Below, in pieces: positions 8,460-16,558 of a DNA stretch of 44,068 nucleotides. The notes beneath the pieces are model-generated. The model was not told where the DNA came from, did no database searches, and was given only the letters and a program-made list of their open reading frames with translations. The number at the start of each line of letters is the position of its first letter. Position 1 is the stretch's first letter. Both the position numbers and the translations under genes were made by a program. The DNA lies in assembly GCA_036555005.1 (NCBI GenBank), contig DATBME010000025.1, positions 1-44,068 of the forward strand. The letters run 5' to 3'. Source of the stretch: DASSCW01 sp036555005 (GTDB taxonomy: Bacteria > Chloroflexota > Limnocylindria > QHBO01).

Positions 8460-8493
8460 CCGCCGCGATACGGAAAGGAATGTGGAGGACTCT

Positions 8494-8763
8494 GTGCCGC
8501 TCGCCAAGGATGCGAAGAGCGCGATTATCGAAGACTTTGCCACCCACGAGGGCGATTCCGGCTCTCCCGAGGTGCAGATTGCGCTCCTGACCGAGCGGAT
8601 CCAATCACTCACCGAGCATCTGCGCACGTACCAGAACGACAACCACTCGCGCCGCGGCCTGCTCAAGCTGGTCGGGCAGCGCCGGCGGCTGCTCGCGTAC
8701 CTGGTGCGCAATGACGTCGACCGCTACCGCGCCGTGATCGGCCGGTTGGGGCTCCGCCGCTAG
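8494..8763 (+). CDS. rpsO: 30S ribosomal protein S15
   Basis: An 89-residue S15, a primary 16S rRNA-binding protein that nucleates the platform of the 30S subunit. The signature G-D-S-G-S-P-E-V-Q-I-A-L-L-T-E-R-I and the H-S-R-R-G-L-L-x-L-V-x-x-R-R-x-L-L-x-Y-L segment are intact. The start is GTG at 8494 with GGAGGA four bases upstream; the frame open from 8410 overlaps ribF and is not used. The rpsO-pnp order is the classical arrangement. Pnp has almost the same ribosome site and GTG context. Confidence 0.96.
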   Translation: MPLAKDAKSAIIEDFATHEGDSGSPEVQIALLTERIQSLTEHLRTYQNDNHSRRGLLKLVGQRRRLLAYLVRNDVDRYRAVIGRLGLRR

Positions 8764-8776
8764 GGACCACGCCACC

Positions 8777-8804
8777 ACCCAGGCGCCGCCAAGGCCCTGG
8801 GTTT
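8777..8804 (+). terminator. Weak hairpin after rpsO
   Basis: A 7-bp stem (ACCCAGG at 8777-8783 with CCTGGGT at 8796-8802) followed by only three Ts. It could be a partial terminator, a processing site or a 3'-end stabiliser between rpsO and pnp. The absence of a real U-run argues against efficient termination. Confidence 0.35.
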
Positions 8805-8844
8805 CGCGTATCCGGCGCCTGAACCCCGAATCCAACTCACAACG

Positions 8845-8913
8845 GTGAGCCCGTGCCGCCGCCCGCCATCCTCGACACCGAGGCACCAGCGCGGGATGGG
8901 GCGCCGGGCTCAC
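8845..8913 (+). promoter_or_regulatory. Structured pnp leader (long inverted repeat)
   Basis: A 9-bp perfect inverted repeat (GTGAGCCCG at 8845-8853, CGGGCTCAC at 8905-8913) encloses a second 6-bp one (CCATCC with GGATGG) and a small CTCG/CGAG hairpin. Together they can fold into one long imperfect stem that ends about 20 bases before the pnp ribosome site. In enterobacteria a comparable long stem in the pnp leader is cut by RNase III and used by PNPase to repress its own translation. A similar role here is inferred from position and shape only. Confidence 0.45.
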
Positions 8914-8942
8914 GCACGAACATCAATCAACTGGAGGACTCA

Positions 8943-11588
8943 GTGGCAATCAAAGTAGAGGCCCCGATCGGTGGCCAGACCTTCTCCCTGGAGGCTGGCA
9001 AGCTCGCCGAGCAGGCCGATGGCGCGGTGCTCGTCCGCTACGGCGACTCCGTGCTGCTGGCGACCGCCGTGTCGGCGGAGCCGCGCGAGGGGATCGACTT
9101 CTTCCCCATGACCGTGGACTACGAGGAGCGGATGTACGCCGCCGGCAAGATCCCGGGCGGCTTCATCAAGCGCGAGTCGCGTCCGTCGGAGGCGGCCATC
9201 CTGGCCATGCGTCTCACCGACCGGCCGATCCGCCCGCTCTTTCCGAAGGGCTACAAGCAGGAGGTCCAGATCGTCCTGACCGTGCTGAGCGCGGACCAGG
9301 AGAACGACCCGGACATCCTGGCCGTCAACGGCGCCTCGGCGGCGCTGGCGGTCAGCAGCATCCCGTTCATGGGCCCGGTCGGCGCCGTGCGCGTCGGTCG
9401 CATCAACGGTGAGTTCGTCACCAACCCGACCACCAGCCAGCTCGAGGAGAGCGAGCTCGACCTGGTCGTGGCGGGAACCCGCGACGCCGTCATGATGGTC
9501 GAGGCCGGCGCCAAGATCCTGCCCGAGTCGGTCATGGCCGACGCCATCGCCTACGGCCAGGCGGAGCTGCAGCACAGCATCGACCTGCAGGAGAAGCTGG
9601 TCGCCACCGCCGGCAAGCCCAAGAAGCTGCCGTTCCTCGGACCCAAGGCCGACTCGGTGGTCAAGCTGGGCAAGGCACTGGCCGATGGCCAGTCCGAGTT
9701 CGTGGTCCTCGACCTGGAGACCACGGCCATGAAGCCGGAGAACGGCTACATCGTCGACATCGCCGCCCTGAAGGTGCGCAACGGCGAGGTGGTCGATCGC
9801 TTCGAGTCCCTGGTCAACCCGGGACGCTCGATCATCGGACACCAGATCCACGGCATCAGCGACCAGGACGTGGCCGGTGCGCCGACCGCGGCCGAGGTGC
9901 TGACCCGCTTCGCCGAGTGGACCGGCGACGTGCCGCTGGTGGCGCACAACGTGGGCTTCGACCTCCCGTTCGTGCTGCGGCATCTCCCCAACGACACCGG
10001 CTGGCAGCCGAGCGCCGTGTTCGACACGCTCGAGCTGGCCTACCAGCTCTATCCCGATGCGGGCAGCTACAAGCTGGCCGACCTGGTGCGCTTCGTCTTT
10101 GGGCGCGACCACGTGGTCGCCCACCGGGCGATGCCCGACGCGGAGGCCACGGCCGAGCTGTTCGCGAACCTGACCGACGGCCTGGCCGGGCGGCTGGACG
10201 CCATTCGCACCGACATCGCCGATGAGGTGCGACGGGCGCGGGAGAGCTACAACCGGGCCGAGCAGGGCGAACGGCTGGAGGACATCCGCCGTCGCCATGG
10301 CATCGGCTCCGCCCTGATGGACGTGCTGACCAAGTCGACCGTCCGCCAGCTGGTGCTCTCGGAGAACGTCCGCATCGACGGGCGCGACACGAACACCATC
10401 CGGCCGATCAGCGTGGAGGTCGGCGTCCTGCCGCGCACCCACGGCTCCGGCATCTTCACCCGTGGCCAGACCCAGGCGCTGAGCATCGCCACGCTGGGGC
10501 CGGGCAGCGACGTGCAGCGGCTCGATACCATCTCGCCCGAGACGGAGAAGCGCTACCTCCACCACTACAACATGCCGCCCTACTCGGTCGGCGAGGCGCG
10601 TCCCATGCGTGGCCCCGGCCGGCGCGAGATCGGCCACGGCGCGCTCGCCGAGCGCGCGCTGGTGCCCGTTCTGCCCGACCTGGAGGAGTTCCCGTACGCG
10701 ATCCGCGTCGTCTCCGAGGTGGTCAGCAGCAACGGCTCAACCAGCATGGCCAGCACCTGCGGCAGCACGCTGGCCCTGATGGACGCCGGCGTGCCGATCA
10801 AGGCGCCGGTGGCCGGCGCGGCCATGGGCCTGATCACCGATCCGGAGACCGGCCGCTACGCGGTCCTGACCGATATCACGGGCAAGGAAGACGCCTACGG
10901 CGACATGGACTTCAAGGTGACCGGCACGGCCGAGGGCGTGACGGCGCTGCAGATGGACATCAAGGTCGCCGGGATCACCAGCGAGATCCTGCGTGACGCG
11001 CTGGAGCAGGCCCGCCAGGCCCGCCTCTTCATTCTCGAGCGGATGACCGAGGTGATCAGCGCCAGCCGCAGCGAGCTGAGCCCGTACGCGCCGCGCATCA
11101 CGACCCTGAAGATCCCGGTGGAGAAGATCCGCGACGTGATCGGCGCCGGTGGCAAGGTGATCCGCCAGATCACGGCAGAGACCGGCACCCAGATCAACGT
11201 CGAGGACGACGGCACCATCCAGATCGCCGCCACCGACGGCGACGCGGCCCAGAAGGCGATCCGCTGGATCGAGGGGCTGACCAAGGATGTCGAGGTTGGC
11301 AAGGAGTACCTGGGCAAGGTGACCCGGATCATGAACTTCGGGGCCTTCGTCGAGATCCTGCCCGGCAAGGAGGGGCTGGTCCATATCAGCCAGCTGGCCG
11401 ACTACCGGGTGCCGCGCGTCGAGGACGTGGTCAGCATCGGCGACGAGCTGATGGTGGTGGTGACCGAGATCGACCGCATGGGTCGTGTCAACCTGAGCCG
11501 CCGCGCGGCGATGGAGCGCCACATGGCCAAGGCCGGCGCCGCCGCCGGCGCGGGCAATGGAGGCGGGTCGGACCACTCGGACTCCTGA
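8943..11588 (+). CDS. pnp: Polynucleotide phosphorylase with an inserted DEDDh 3'-5' exonuclease domain
   Basis: An 881-residue PNPase, about 150-170 residues longer than usual. Order: RNase PH domain 1 (about 1-225); the start of the linker/helical region; a DnaQ/PolC-like exonuclease domain (about 250-415); the rest of the helical region (about 420-490); RNase PH domain 2 with phosphorolytic Asp650, Asp656 and Lys658; KH domain with G-A-G-G at 734-737; S1 domain (about 786-855); Gly/Ala-rich tail. The insert has the full DEDDh set: Asp257 and Glu259 in D-L-E-T-T, Asp340 in H-N-V-G-F-D, His394 and Asp399 in H-R-A-M-P-D. It should therefore be able to act as a second, hydrolytic nuclease in the same chain, beside phosphate-dependent RNA decay. 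The GTG at 8943 follows GGAGGA (8933-8938); the frame from 8853 is leader. The PNPase call is certain and the insertion is seen directly; its substrate is unknown. Confidence 0.97.
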   Translation: MAIKVEAPIGGQTFSLEAGKLAEQADGAVLVRYGDSVLLATAVSAEPREGIDFFPMTVDYEERMYAAGKIPGGFIKRESRPSEAAILAMRLTDRPIRPLFPKGYKQEVQIVLTVLSADQENDPDILAVNGASAALAVSSIPFMGPVGAVRVGRINGEFVTNPTTSQLEESELDLVVAGTRDAVMMVEAGAKILPESVMADAIAYGQAELQHSIDLQEKLVATAGKPKKLPFLGPKADSVVKLGKALADGQSEFVVLDLETTAMKPENGYIVDIAALKVRNGEVVDRFESLVNPGRSIIGHQIHGISDQDVAGAPTAAEVLTRFAEWTGDVPLVAHNVGFDLPFVLRHLPNDTGWQPSAVFDTLELAYQLYPDAGSYKLADLVRFVFGRDHVVAHRAMPDAEATAELFANLTDGLAGRLDAIRTDIADEVRRARESYNRAEQGERLEDIRRRHGIGSALMDVLTKSTVRQLVLSENVRIDGRDTNTIRPISVEVGVLPRTHGSGIFTRGQTQALSIATLGPGSDVQRLDTISPETEKRYLHHYNMPPYSVGEARPMRGPGRREIGHGALAERALVPVLPDLEEFPYAIRVVSEVVSSNGSTSMASTCGSTLALMDAGVPIKAPVAGAAMGLITDPETGRYAVLTDITGKEDAYGDMDFKVTGTAEGVTALQMDIKVAGITSEILRDALEQARQARLFILERMTEVISASRSELSPYAPRITTLKIPVEKIRDVIGAGGKVIRQITAETGTQINVEDDGTIQIAATDGDAAQKAIRWIEGLTKDVEVGKEYLGKVTRIMNFGAFVEILPGKEGLVHISQLADYRVPRVEDVVSIGDELMVVVTEIDRMGRVNLSRRAAMERHMAKAGAAAGAGNGGGSDHSDS

Positions 11589-11649
11589 ACGTGTTGCGGG
11601 GTGCCATTCCGGCGTTGAGCGCCGGTTGGCCTCCCGCATCTCTCTGGCA

Positions 11650-11766
11650 GCAACCAACGGACAAGCAGCGGCCTGACCTGGCCCTGTGGCGGCCGCTTCG
11701 TGGCCGGTCGGCTCGCTGCCCGGCAACTTCAAACCACGAATGGCGGCCTTCCTCTCCGTTGGTTGC
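11650..11766. repeat. 117-bp element bounded by a 12-bp inverted repeat
   Basis: GCAACCAACGGA (11650-11661) and its exact complement TCCGTTGGTTGC (11755-11766) bound a GC-rich interior with further GGCC-centred palindromes. It fills most of the 221-base gap between pnp and udg. It may be a transcription-end structure or the remnant of a small palindromic element; nothing in it codes convincingly. A smaller hairpin (CCGGCG/CGCCGG, 11609-11625) lies just after pnp. Confidence 0.45.
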
Positions 11767-11796
11767 CACGGCAGCAACAGGTCACGTCGGCTCGCC

Positions 11797-11802
11797 TAGG
11801 AT
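11797..11802 (+). promoter_or_regulatory. -10 box for leaderless udg
   Basis: TAGGAT ends seven bases before the ATG at 11810, so transcription would begin at or next to the start codon. The same layout recurs at several genes in this window. Confidence 0.5.
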
Positions 11803-11809
11803 GGGGCCG

Positions 11810-12487
11810 ATGGGCGCTGAGACGGCGTTGACGGCGGTGGCGAGCGAAGTCCGAGCCTGCACCCGTTGCCCGCTGCACCGCGGCCGCACCCAGGCGGTCC
11901 CCGGCGAGGGCAACCCGATCTCGGACGTCCTGCTGGTGGGGGAGGGTCCCGGCGCCCGCGAGGACGCGACCGGCCGACCCTTCGTCGGTCCCGCCGGCCA
12001 GCTGCTGAACGAGCTGCTGGGCAGCCTCGGCTGGGCGCGTGAGGACGTGTTCATCGCCAACGTGGTGAAGTGCCGTCCGCCGGGAAACCGCGACCCGGAG
12101 CCGGCCGAGATCGCGGCCTGCTCGGACTACCTCGACCGCCAGGAGGCGGCCCTGGACCCGGCCGTGATCGTGACCCTGGGCCGCCATTCGCTGCAGCGGT
12201 ACCTGCCCGGCGCGCGCATCTCCAGCGTGCACGGGCAGCTGCGCCGCTCGGGCGGCCGCTTCGTGTTCCCCATGTACCATCCTGCTGCGGCGCTGCATCA
12301 GGCCTCGCTGCGTGAGACCCTCTTCGCCGATGTCCGCGCGCTGCCGGCTGCGCTGCTGGCCGCGCGCCAGGCGCTGGAGGAGGAGCGGGTAGCATCGGTG
12401 CAGGAGGTGAGCCCCGAGCCGGAGCCGGATCCCGAGCTGGTCCCGACCCCGGACGACCAGATGACGCTCTTTGGTGAGCCACGATGA
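11810..12487 (+). CDS. udg: Family 4 uracil-DNA glycosylase with a C-terminal clamp-binding motif
   Basis: A 225-residue family 4 uracil-DNA glycosylase, which removes uracil from DNA to start base-excision repair. Four Cys at 17, 20, 88 and 104 have the spacing of the [4Fe-4S] ligands. Motif 1 is G-E-G-P-G-A-R-E-D-x-x-G-R-P-F-V-G and motif 2 is Y-H-P-A-A at about 156-160. After the fold comes an acidic Pro/Glu linker and a tail ending Q217-M-T-L-F221-G-E-P-R, which fits the QxxLF sliding-clamp-binding consensus. The ATG at 11810 fits the -10 spacing; the ATG at 11801 is the alternative, and the frame open to 11591 is not supported. Its stop overlaps rnj (ATGA). Confidence 0.92.
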   Translation: MGAETALTAVASEVRACTRCPLHRGRTQAVPGEGNPISDVLLVGEGPGAREDATGRPFVGPAGQLLNELLGSLGWAREDVFIANVVKCRPPGNRDPEPAEIAACSDYLDRQEAALDPAVIVTLGRHSLQRYLPGARISSVHGQLRRSGGRFVFPMYHPAAALHQASLRETLFADVRALPAALLAARQALEEERVASVQEVSPEPEPDPELVPTPDDQMTLFGEPR

Positions 12488-14151
12488 CCGAACCCCTGCG
12501 CATCATCCCGTTGGGCGGGGTGGGCGAGGTCGGCAAGAACATCACGCTGATCGAGGCGGCCGGGCGGATCCTGGTCGTCGACTGCGGGCTGGCCTTTCCC
12601 GAGCCGGAGATGCTGGGCATCGACCTGGTCATCCCGGACGTCAGCTACCTGGAGGCCAACCGCGACCGCGTCACGGCGGTTGCGCTGACCCATGGCCACG
12701 AGGACCACACCGGCGCATTGCCGTACGTGCTGCCCAAGCTGCCGGGCGTGCCGGTCTACGCCAGCCGCCTGACCAGCGGCCTGGTGCGCGGCAAGCTGAA
12801 GGAGCATCGCCTGCTGGATCAGACGCCGCTCGAGGCGCTGGAGGCAGGCGTGGAGTGCCAGATCGGCCCGTTCAATCTGCTGCCGTTCCGGGTCAACCAC
12901 TCGATCCCGGACGGGATGGGCTTCGCCATCCGCACCGAATCGGGCACGGTGGTGCACACCGGCGACTTCAAGTTCGACCACACGCCGCCGGATGGGACGC
13001 GCGCCGACCTGGGGCTGATCGCCGAGATCGGCAACCGTGGGGTGGACTTCCTGCTCAGCGACTCGACCCGCGCCGAGAAGGACGGCTACACGCAGTCCGA
13101 GGCGACGGTGGGGGAGTCGCTGCATCAGCTGGTGGGCGAGGCCGGCGGGCGGGTGATCGTGGCCACCTTCGCCAGCAACATCGGGCGTGTGCAGCAGGTG
13201 CTCGACGCGGCCGCCGCCCATGGCCGCAAGATGGTGGCACTGGGACGCAGCATGGAGCAGAACACCGCGATCGCCGTCGAGCTCGGCTACCTCGATCCGC
13301 GAGGCGACACGCTGGCCCGCAAGGACCAGCTGCAGCGCCTCGCCAACGAGGAGCTGGTGGTGATGACCACCGGCTCCCAGGGTGAGCCGATGTCCGGGCT
13401 GACCCGCATGAGCAACCGCGACCATCGCAACATCACCATCGAGCCGGGCGACACGGTGATCGTGTCCGCCTCGCCGATCCCCGGCAACGAGGAGGCGGTG
13501 GCACGCACCATCGACAACCTGTTCAAGGAGGGCGCGATGGTGCACTACGAGCCGCTCAAGCACTGCCACGTCTCCGGACACGGGTCGCGCGAGGAGCTCA
13601 AGCTGATGCTGGGCCTGGTCAAGCCGCGCCACTTCATCCCGGTCCATGGCGAGTACCGCATGCTGGTGCAGCACGGCCTGCTGGCCGAGGGCGCCGGCGT
13701 GCCGATCGACAATATCTTCGTGCTGGAGAACGGCCAGGTGGTCGAGTTCGACGGGTCGCGCGCGCGGCTGGCGGGCAGTGTGCCGGCCGGTGACGTGCTG
13801 GTCGACGGCATCGCTTCGATCGACGGCATCGACGGCGTGGTCCTGCGCGACCGCCGCATGCTGGCATCCGACGGCGTGGTGATGGTGGCGCTGACCGTCG
13901 ACCGCTCCAGCGGCGCGCCGGTCTCCGGCCCCGACCTCGTCGGCCGCGGCTTCCTGCCCGATCCCGACGACCCGATCATGGCGGAGGCCCGCGACCACCT
14001 GGCTGCCGAGCTGAAGCAGGCGCCGCAGGACGCCGACCACGCGGCCGAATCGGGCTTCCTGAAAGCCAAGATCCGCGACACGCTGGCTCGCTTCTTCTTC
14101 GAGCGCACCAAGCGCCGGCCCATGATCCTGCCGATCGTGATGGAGGTCTGA
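12484..14151 (+). CDS. rnj: Ribonuclease J
   Basis: A 555-residue RNase J, a metallo-beta-lactamase/beta-CASP enzyme with endonuclease and 5'-3' exonuclease activity in mRNA decay and rRNA maturation. The N-terminus L-G-G-V-G-E-V-G-K-N and the zinc motif H70-G-H72-E-D74-H75 are diagnostic. Also visible are H-T-G-D-F-K-F-D, the beta-CASP region with T-T-G-S-Q-G-E-P-M, the H-V-S-G-H-G motif and P-V-H-G-E-Y. The length is normal. It overlaps udg by four bases and is followed seven bases later by ftsK. Confidence 0.96.
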   Translation: MTEPLRIIPLGGVGEVGKNITLIEAAGRILVVDCGLAFPEPEMLGIDLVIPDVSYLEANRDRVTAVALTHGHEDHTGALPYVLPKLPGVPVYASRLTSGLVRGKLKEHRLLDQTPLEALEAGVECQIGPFNLLPFRVNHSIPDGMGFAIRTESGTVVHTGDFKFDHTPPDGTRADLGLIAEIGNRGVDFLLSDSTRAEKDGYTQSEATVGESLHQLVGEAGGRVIVATFASNIGRVQQVLDAAAAHGRKMVALGRSMEQNTAIAVELGYLDPRGDTLARKDQLQRLANEELVVMTTGSQGEPMSGLTRMSNRDHRNITIEPGDTVIVSASPIPGNEEAVARTIDNLFKEGAMVHYEPLKHCHVSGHGSREELKLMLGLVKPRHFIPVHGEYRMLVQHGLLAEGAGVPIDNIFVLENGQVVEFDGSRARLAGSVPAGDVLVDGIASIDGIDGVVLRDRRMLASDGVVMVALTVDRSSGAPVSGPDLVGRGFLPDPDDPIMAEARDHLAAELKQAPQDADHAAESGFLKAKIRDTLARFFFERTKRRPMILPIVMEV

Positions 14152-14158
14152 GCGCCCG

Positions 14159-16558
14159 GTGGCCACGCGACGGAGCACGCGACGCCGCACCACCACTCGC
14201 CGCCGCCGGCGCACGAGCGGACTCGGGCTGAGCGGCCGCGCCATCCGCGAGCTGCTGGCACTGGGCCTCGTGATCCTGGCGATCATCAGCGTCATCGCCC
14301 TGTTCGCGCCCGAATCGGGCGCGGTCGTACGCCCCTGGCGCGATGCGCTGAGCCAGCTGTTGGGGTGGGGGATCGCCTTCGCACCGGCGCTGCTGGCCGG
14401 CTTCGCACTGATGCTGTGGATGAAGTCGATGCCCACCGAGCGCCTGATGGCGGCCAGCGGGGCGGCGGTGGTGGCGCTGGCACTGCTCGGCATGTTCCAC
14501 CTGGCGGTCGGTGGTGGCGCCCAGGCGGTCGAGGATGGCGAGGGTGGCGGCGTCATTGGCTACGGCGTGACCTGGCTGCTGGTCAACGCCATCGGCGAGG
14601 TGGGCGCCTGGATCGTGCTCATCCTGCTGTTCGTGGTCGGCATGTTGCTCTACTTCAACATGACGGTCGGCGACGTGGTCGCCGCCTGGCTGCAGCGCCG
14701 CGAGGACCGTGAGGAGCTGGCGGCGGCGGAGGCCCGGCAGGCCGCCCGCCGCTCGCGCACCGAACCGATCCCCGTTGCGCCGGTCGAGACCGCGGCCAAG
14801 GTCGGGCTCATGGATCGCGTCCGGACCGCCCTGGGCGTGGGGGACGACGAGGAGGCGCCGCCGCTCATCGTGCGTCGGCAGCGCACGGATGGCCCGGCGC
14901 CGGTCACGGACGGAGGGCCACGCGTGCAGCCAGCCGGCATCGAGGTCACGCCGGTCACCGAAGCCGTGGCGGCGACGGCCGTCGGCACGGCCGCTGCCAC
15001 CGGTGTCGCCGCCGTCAGCGTCGAGGCGCTGGAATCGGAGGAGGAGCAGCACCTGGCCGCCGTTGGTGAGGCGGTGACCGTCGACGCCGCTCTGGAGTCC
15101 AACACCCGCACCTGGGAGCTGCCTGAGCTCGGGCTGCTGTCGGACGCGCCGGCCAGCAGCGCCGCCCAGATGGACCTGACCGCCAAGGGCAAGCGGATCC
15201 AGGAGACGCTCGCTCACTTCGGGATCGGGGTCAAGGTGGCGCGCATCCAGGAGGGCCCGGTCGTCACCCAGTACGCGCTGGACGTGGAGCCGGGGATCAA
15301 GCTGTCGCGCATCGAGGGCCTGGCCGACAACCTGGCGCTGGGCCTCGCGGCCCGTTCCATCCGGATCGAGGCGCCGATCCCCGGCGAGCCGTACGTCGGC
15401 ATCGAGATCCCGAACAGCGCGTTCGACCTGGTGACCCTCAAGGAAGTGCTCGGCTCACGCACCTTCGACGCGGTGGGGGCCGCCAGCAAGCTGGCCTTCG
15501 CGCTGGGCCAGGACGTGGCCGGGCAGCCGTTCAGCGCCGACCTGGCCAAGATGCCGCACGTGCTGATCGCGGGCGCGACCGGATCGGGGAAGAGCGTCTG
15601 CGTCAACGCCATCATCTGCTCGCTGCTGATGCGCGCCACGCCCACCGAGGTGAAGCTGATCCTGATCGATCCGAAGCGGGTCGAGATGGCGCAGTACAAG
15701 GGCATCCCGCACCTGCTGACCGAGGTCATCGTCGACGCCGACAAGGCCGTGAACGCGCTGAAATGGACGGTGGGTGCCATGGAGGCGCGCTACCACGAGT
15801 TCGCGCAGCGTGGCGTGCGCAACATCGCCGGCTTCAACGACGCGCTGCGCCCGGGCGAGCCGCGGATGCCGTACGTCGTCATCGTGATCGACGAGCTGGC
15901 CGACCTGATGATGGTCAGTGCTTACGAGGTCGAGACGACCATCACCCGCATCGCGCAACTGGCGCGCGCGACCGGAATCCACCTGGTGGTCGCCACCCAG
16001 CGACCATCGGTCCAGGTCATCACCGGCCTGATCAAGGCCAACATCCCGAGCCGCATTGCCTTTGCCATGACGTCGGGCGTCGACAGCCGCACCATCCTGG
16101 ACACCACCGGCGCCGAGGATCTGCTGGGCCGCGGCGACATGCTCTACCAGCCGATCGACGCGCCCCGGGCGGTTCGCCTGCAAGGGGTGCTGGTCACCGA
16201 CGGTGAGATCGACGACGTGGCGCGCCACTGGCGCGGGCAGGGCGGCCCGCAGTACCGGCCCGAGATCACCGCGCCCAAGCGCGACGGCAAGGGCGGCGGG
16301 CGTCCCGGCGATGACGAGGGTGACGACGCCGATGCGCTCCTGAACCAGGCGATCGACATCGTCCGGCGCTCCGATAAGGCATCGGCCTCGCTGCTGCAGC
16401 GGCGGCTGCGCATCGGCTATGCCCGCGCGGCGCGCATCCTGGACCAGATGGAGGATCGGGGCATCGTGGGACCGGCTGACGGCAGCCGCTTCCGCGAGGT
16501 GCTGGTCACCAGCGACGGTTGGGGCGGAGAGATCGGCCCGGACGAGGACGATGGGTGA
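14159..16558 (+). CDS. ftsK: DNA translocase FtsK/SpoIIIE
   Basis: A 799-residue FtsK, the septal, ATP-driven pump that moves chromosome ends during division. A very basic N-terminus (first 20 residues mostly Arg/Thr) precedes about four transmembrane helices (roughly 27-165), then a long Ala/Val/Glu linker to about 335. The motor follows, with Walker A G-A-T-G-S-G-K-S at 472-479 and Walker B I-V-I-D-E at 575-579. The C-terminal winged-helix gamma domain (about 725-790, D-x-A-S-A-S-L-L-Q-R-R) reads DNA polarity signals. It starts at GTG with GGAGG upstream. Its TGA overlaps the GTG of the RodZ-like gene. Confidence 0.95.
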   Translation: MATRRSTRRRTTTRRRRRTSGLGLSGRAIRELLALGLVILAIISVIALFAPESGAVVRPWRDALSQLLGWGIAFAPALLAGFALMLWMKSMPTERLMAASGAAVVALALLGMFHLAVGGGAQAVEDGEGGGVIGYGVTWLLVNAIGEVGAWIVLILLFVVGMLLYFNMTVGDVVAAWLQRREDREELAAAEARQAARRSRTEPIPVAPVETAAKVGLMDRVRTALGVGDDEEAPPLIVRRQRTDGPAPVTDGGPRVQPAGIEVTPVTEAVAATAVGTAAATGVAAVSVEALESEEEQHLAAVGEAVTVDAALESNTRTWELPELGLLSDAPASSAAQMDLTAKGKRIQETLAHFGIGVKVARIQEGPVVTQYALDVEPGIKLSRIEGLADNLALGLAARSIRIEAPIPGEPYVGIEIPNSAFDLVTLKEVLGSRTFDAVGAASKLAFALGQDVAGQPFSADLAKMPHVLIAGATGSGKSVCVNAIICSLLMRATPTEVKLILIDPKRVEMAQYKGIPHLLTEVIVDADKAVNALKWTVGAMEARYHEFAQRGVRNIAGFNDALRPGEPRMPYVVIVIDELADLMMVSAYEVETTITRIAQLARATGIHLVVATQRPSVQVITGLIKANIPSRIAFAMTSGVDSRTILDTTGAEDLLGRGDMLYQPIDAPRAVRLQGVLVTDGEIDDVARHWRGQGGPQYRPEITAPKRDGKGGGRPGDDEGDDADALLNQAIDIVRRSDKASASLLQRRLRIGYARAARILDQMEDRGIVGPADGSRFREVLVTSDGWGGEIGPDEDDG

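Noticed and set aside
6777..8711. 644-codon minus-strand frame over truB and ribF
   Set aside because: Antisense to three well-defined genes and without protein-family features.
9690..10200. Possible assembly join or separate exonuclease gene inside pnp
   Set aside because: The reading frame, composition and codon use are continuous across both borders, no start codon with a ribosome site precedes the exonuclease segment, and the PNPase helical region resumes properly after it.
12298..14556. 752-codon minus-strand frame over rnj and ftsK
   Set aside because: A shadow of RNase J; no recognisable domain, and low-complexity composition typical of antisense frames.
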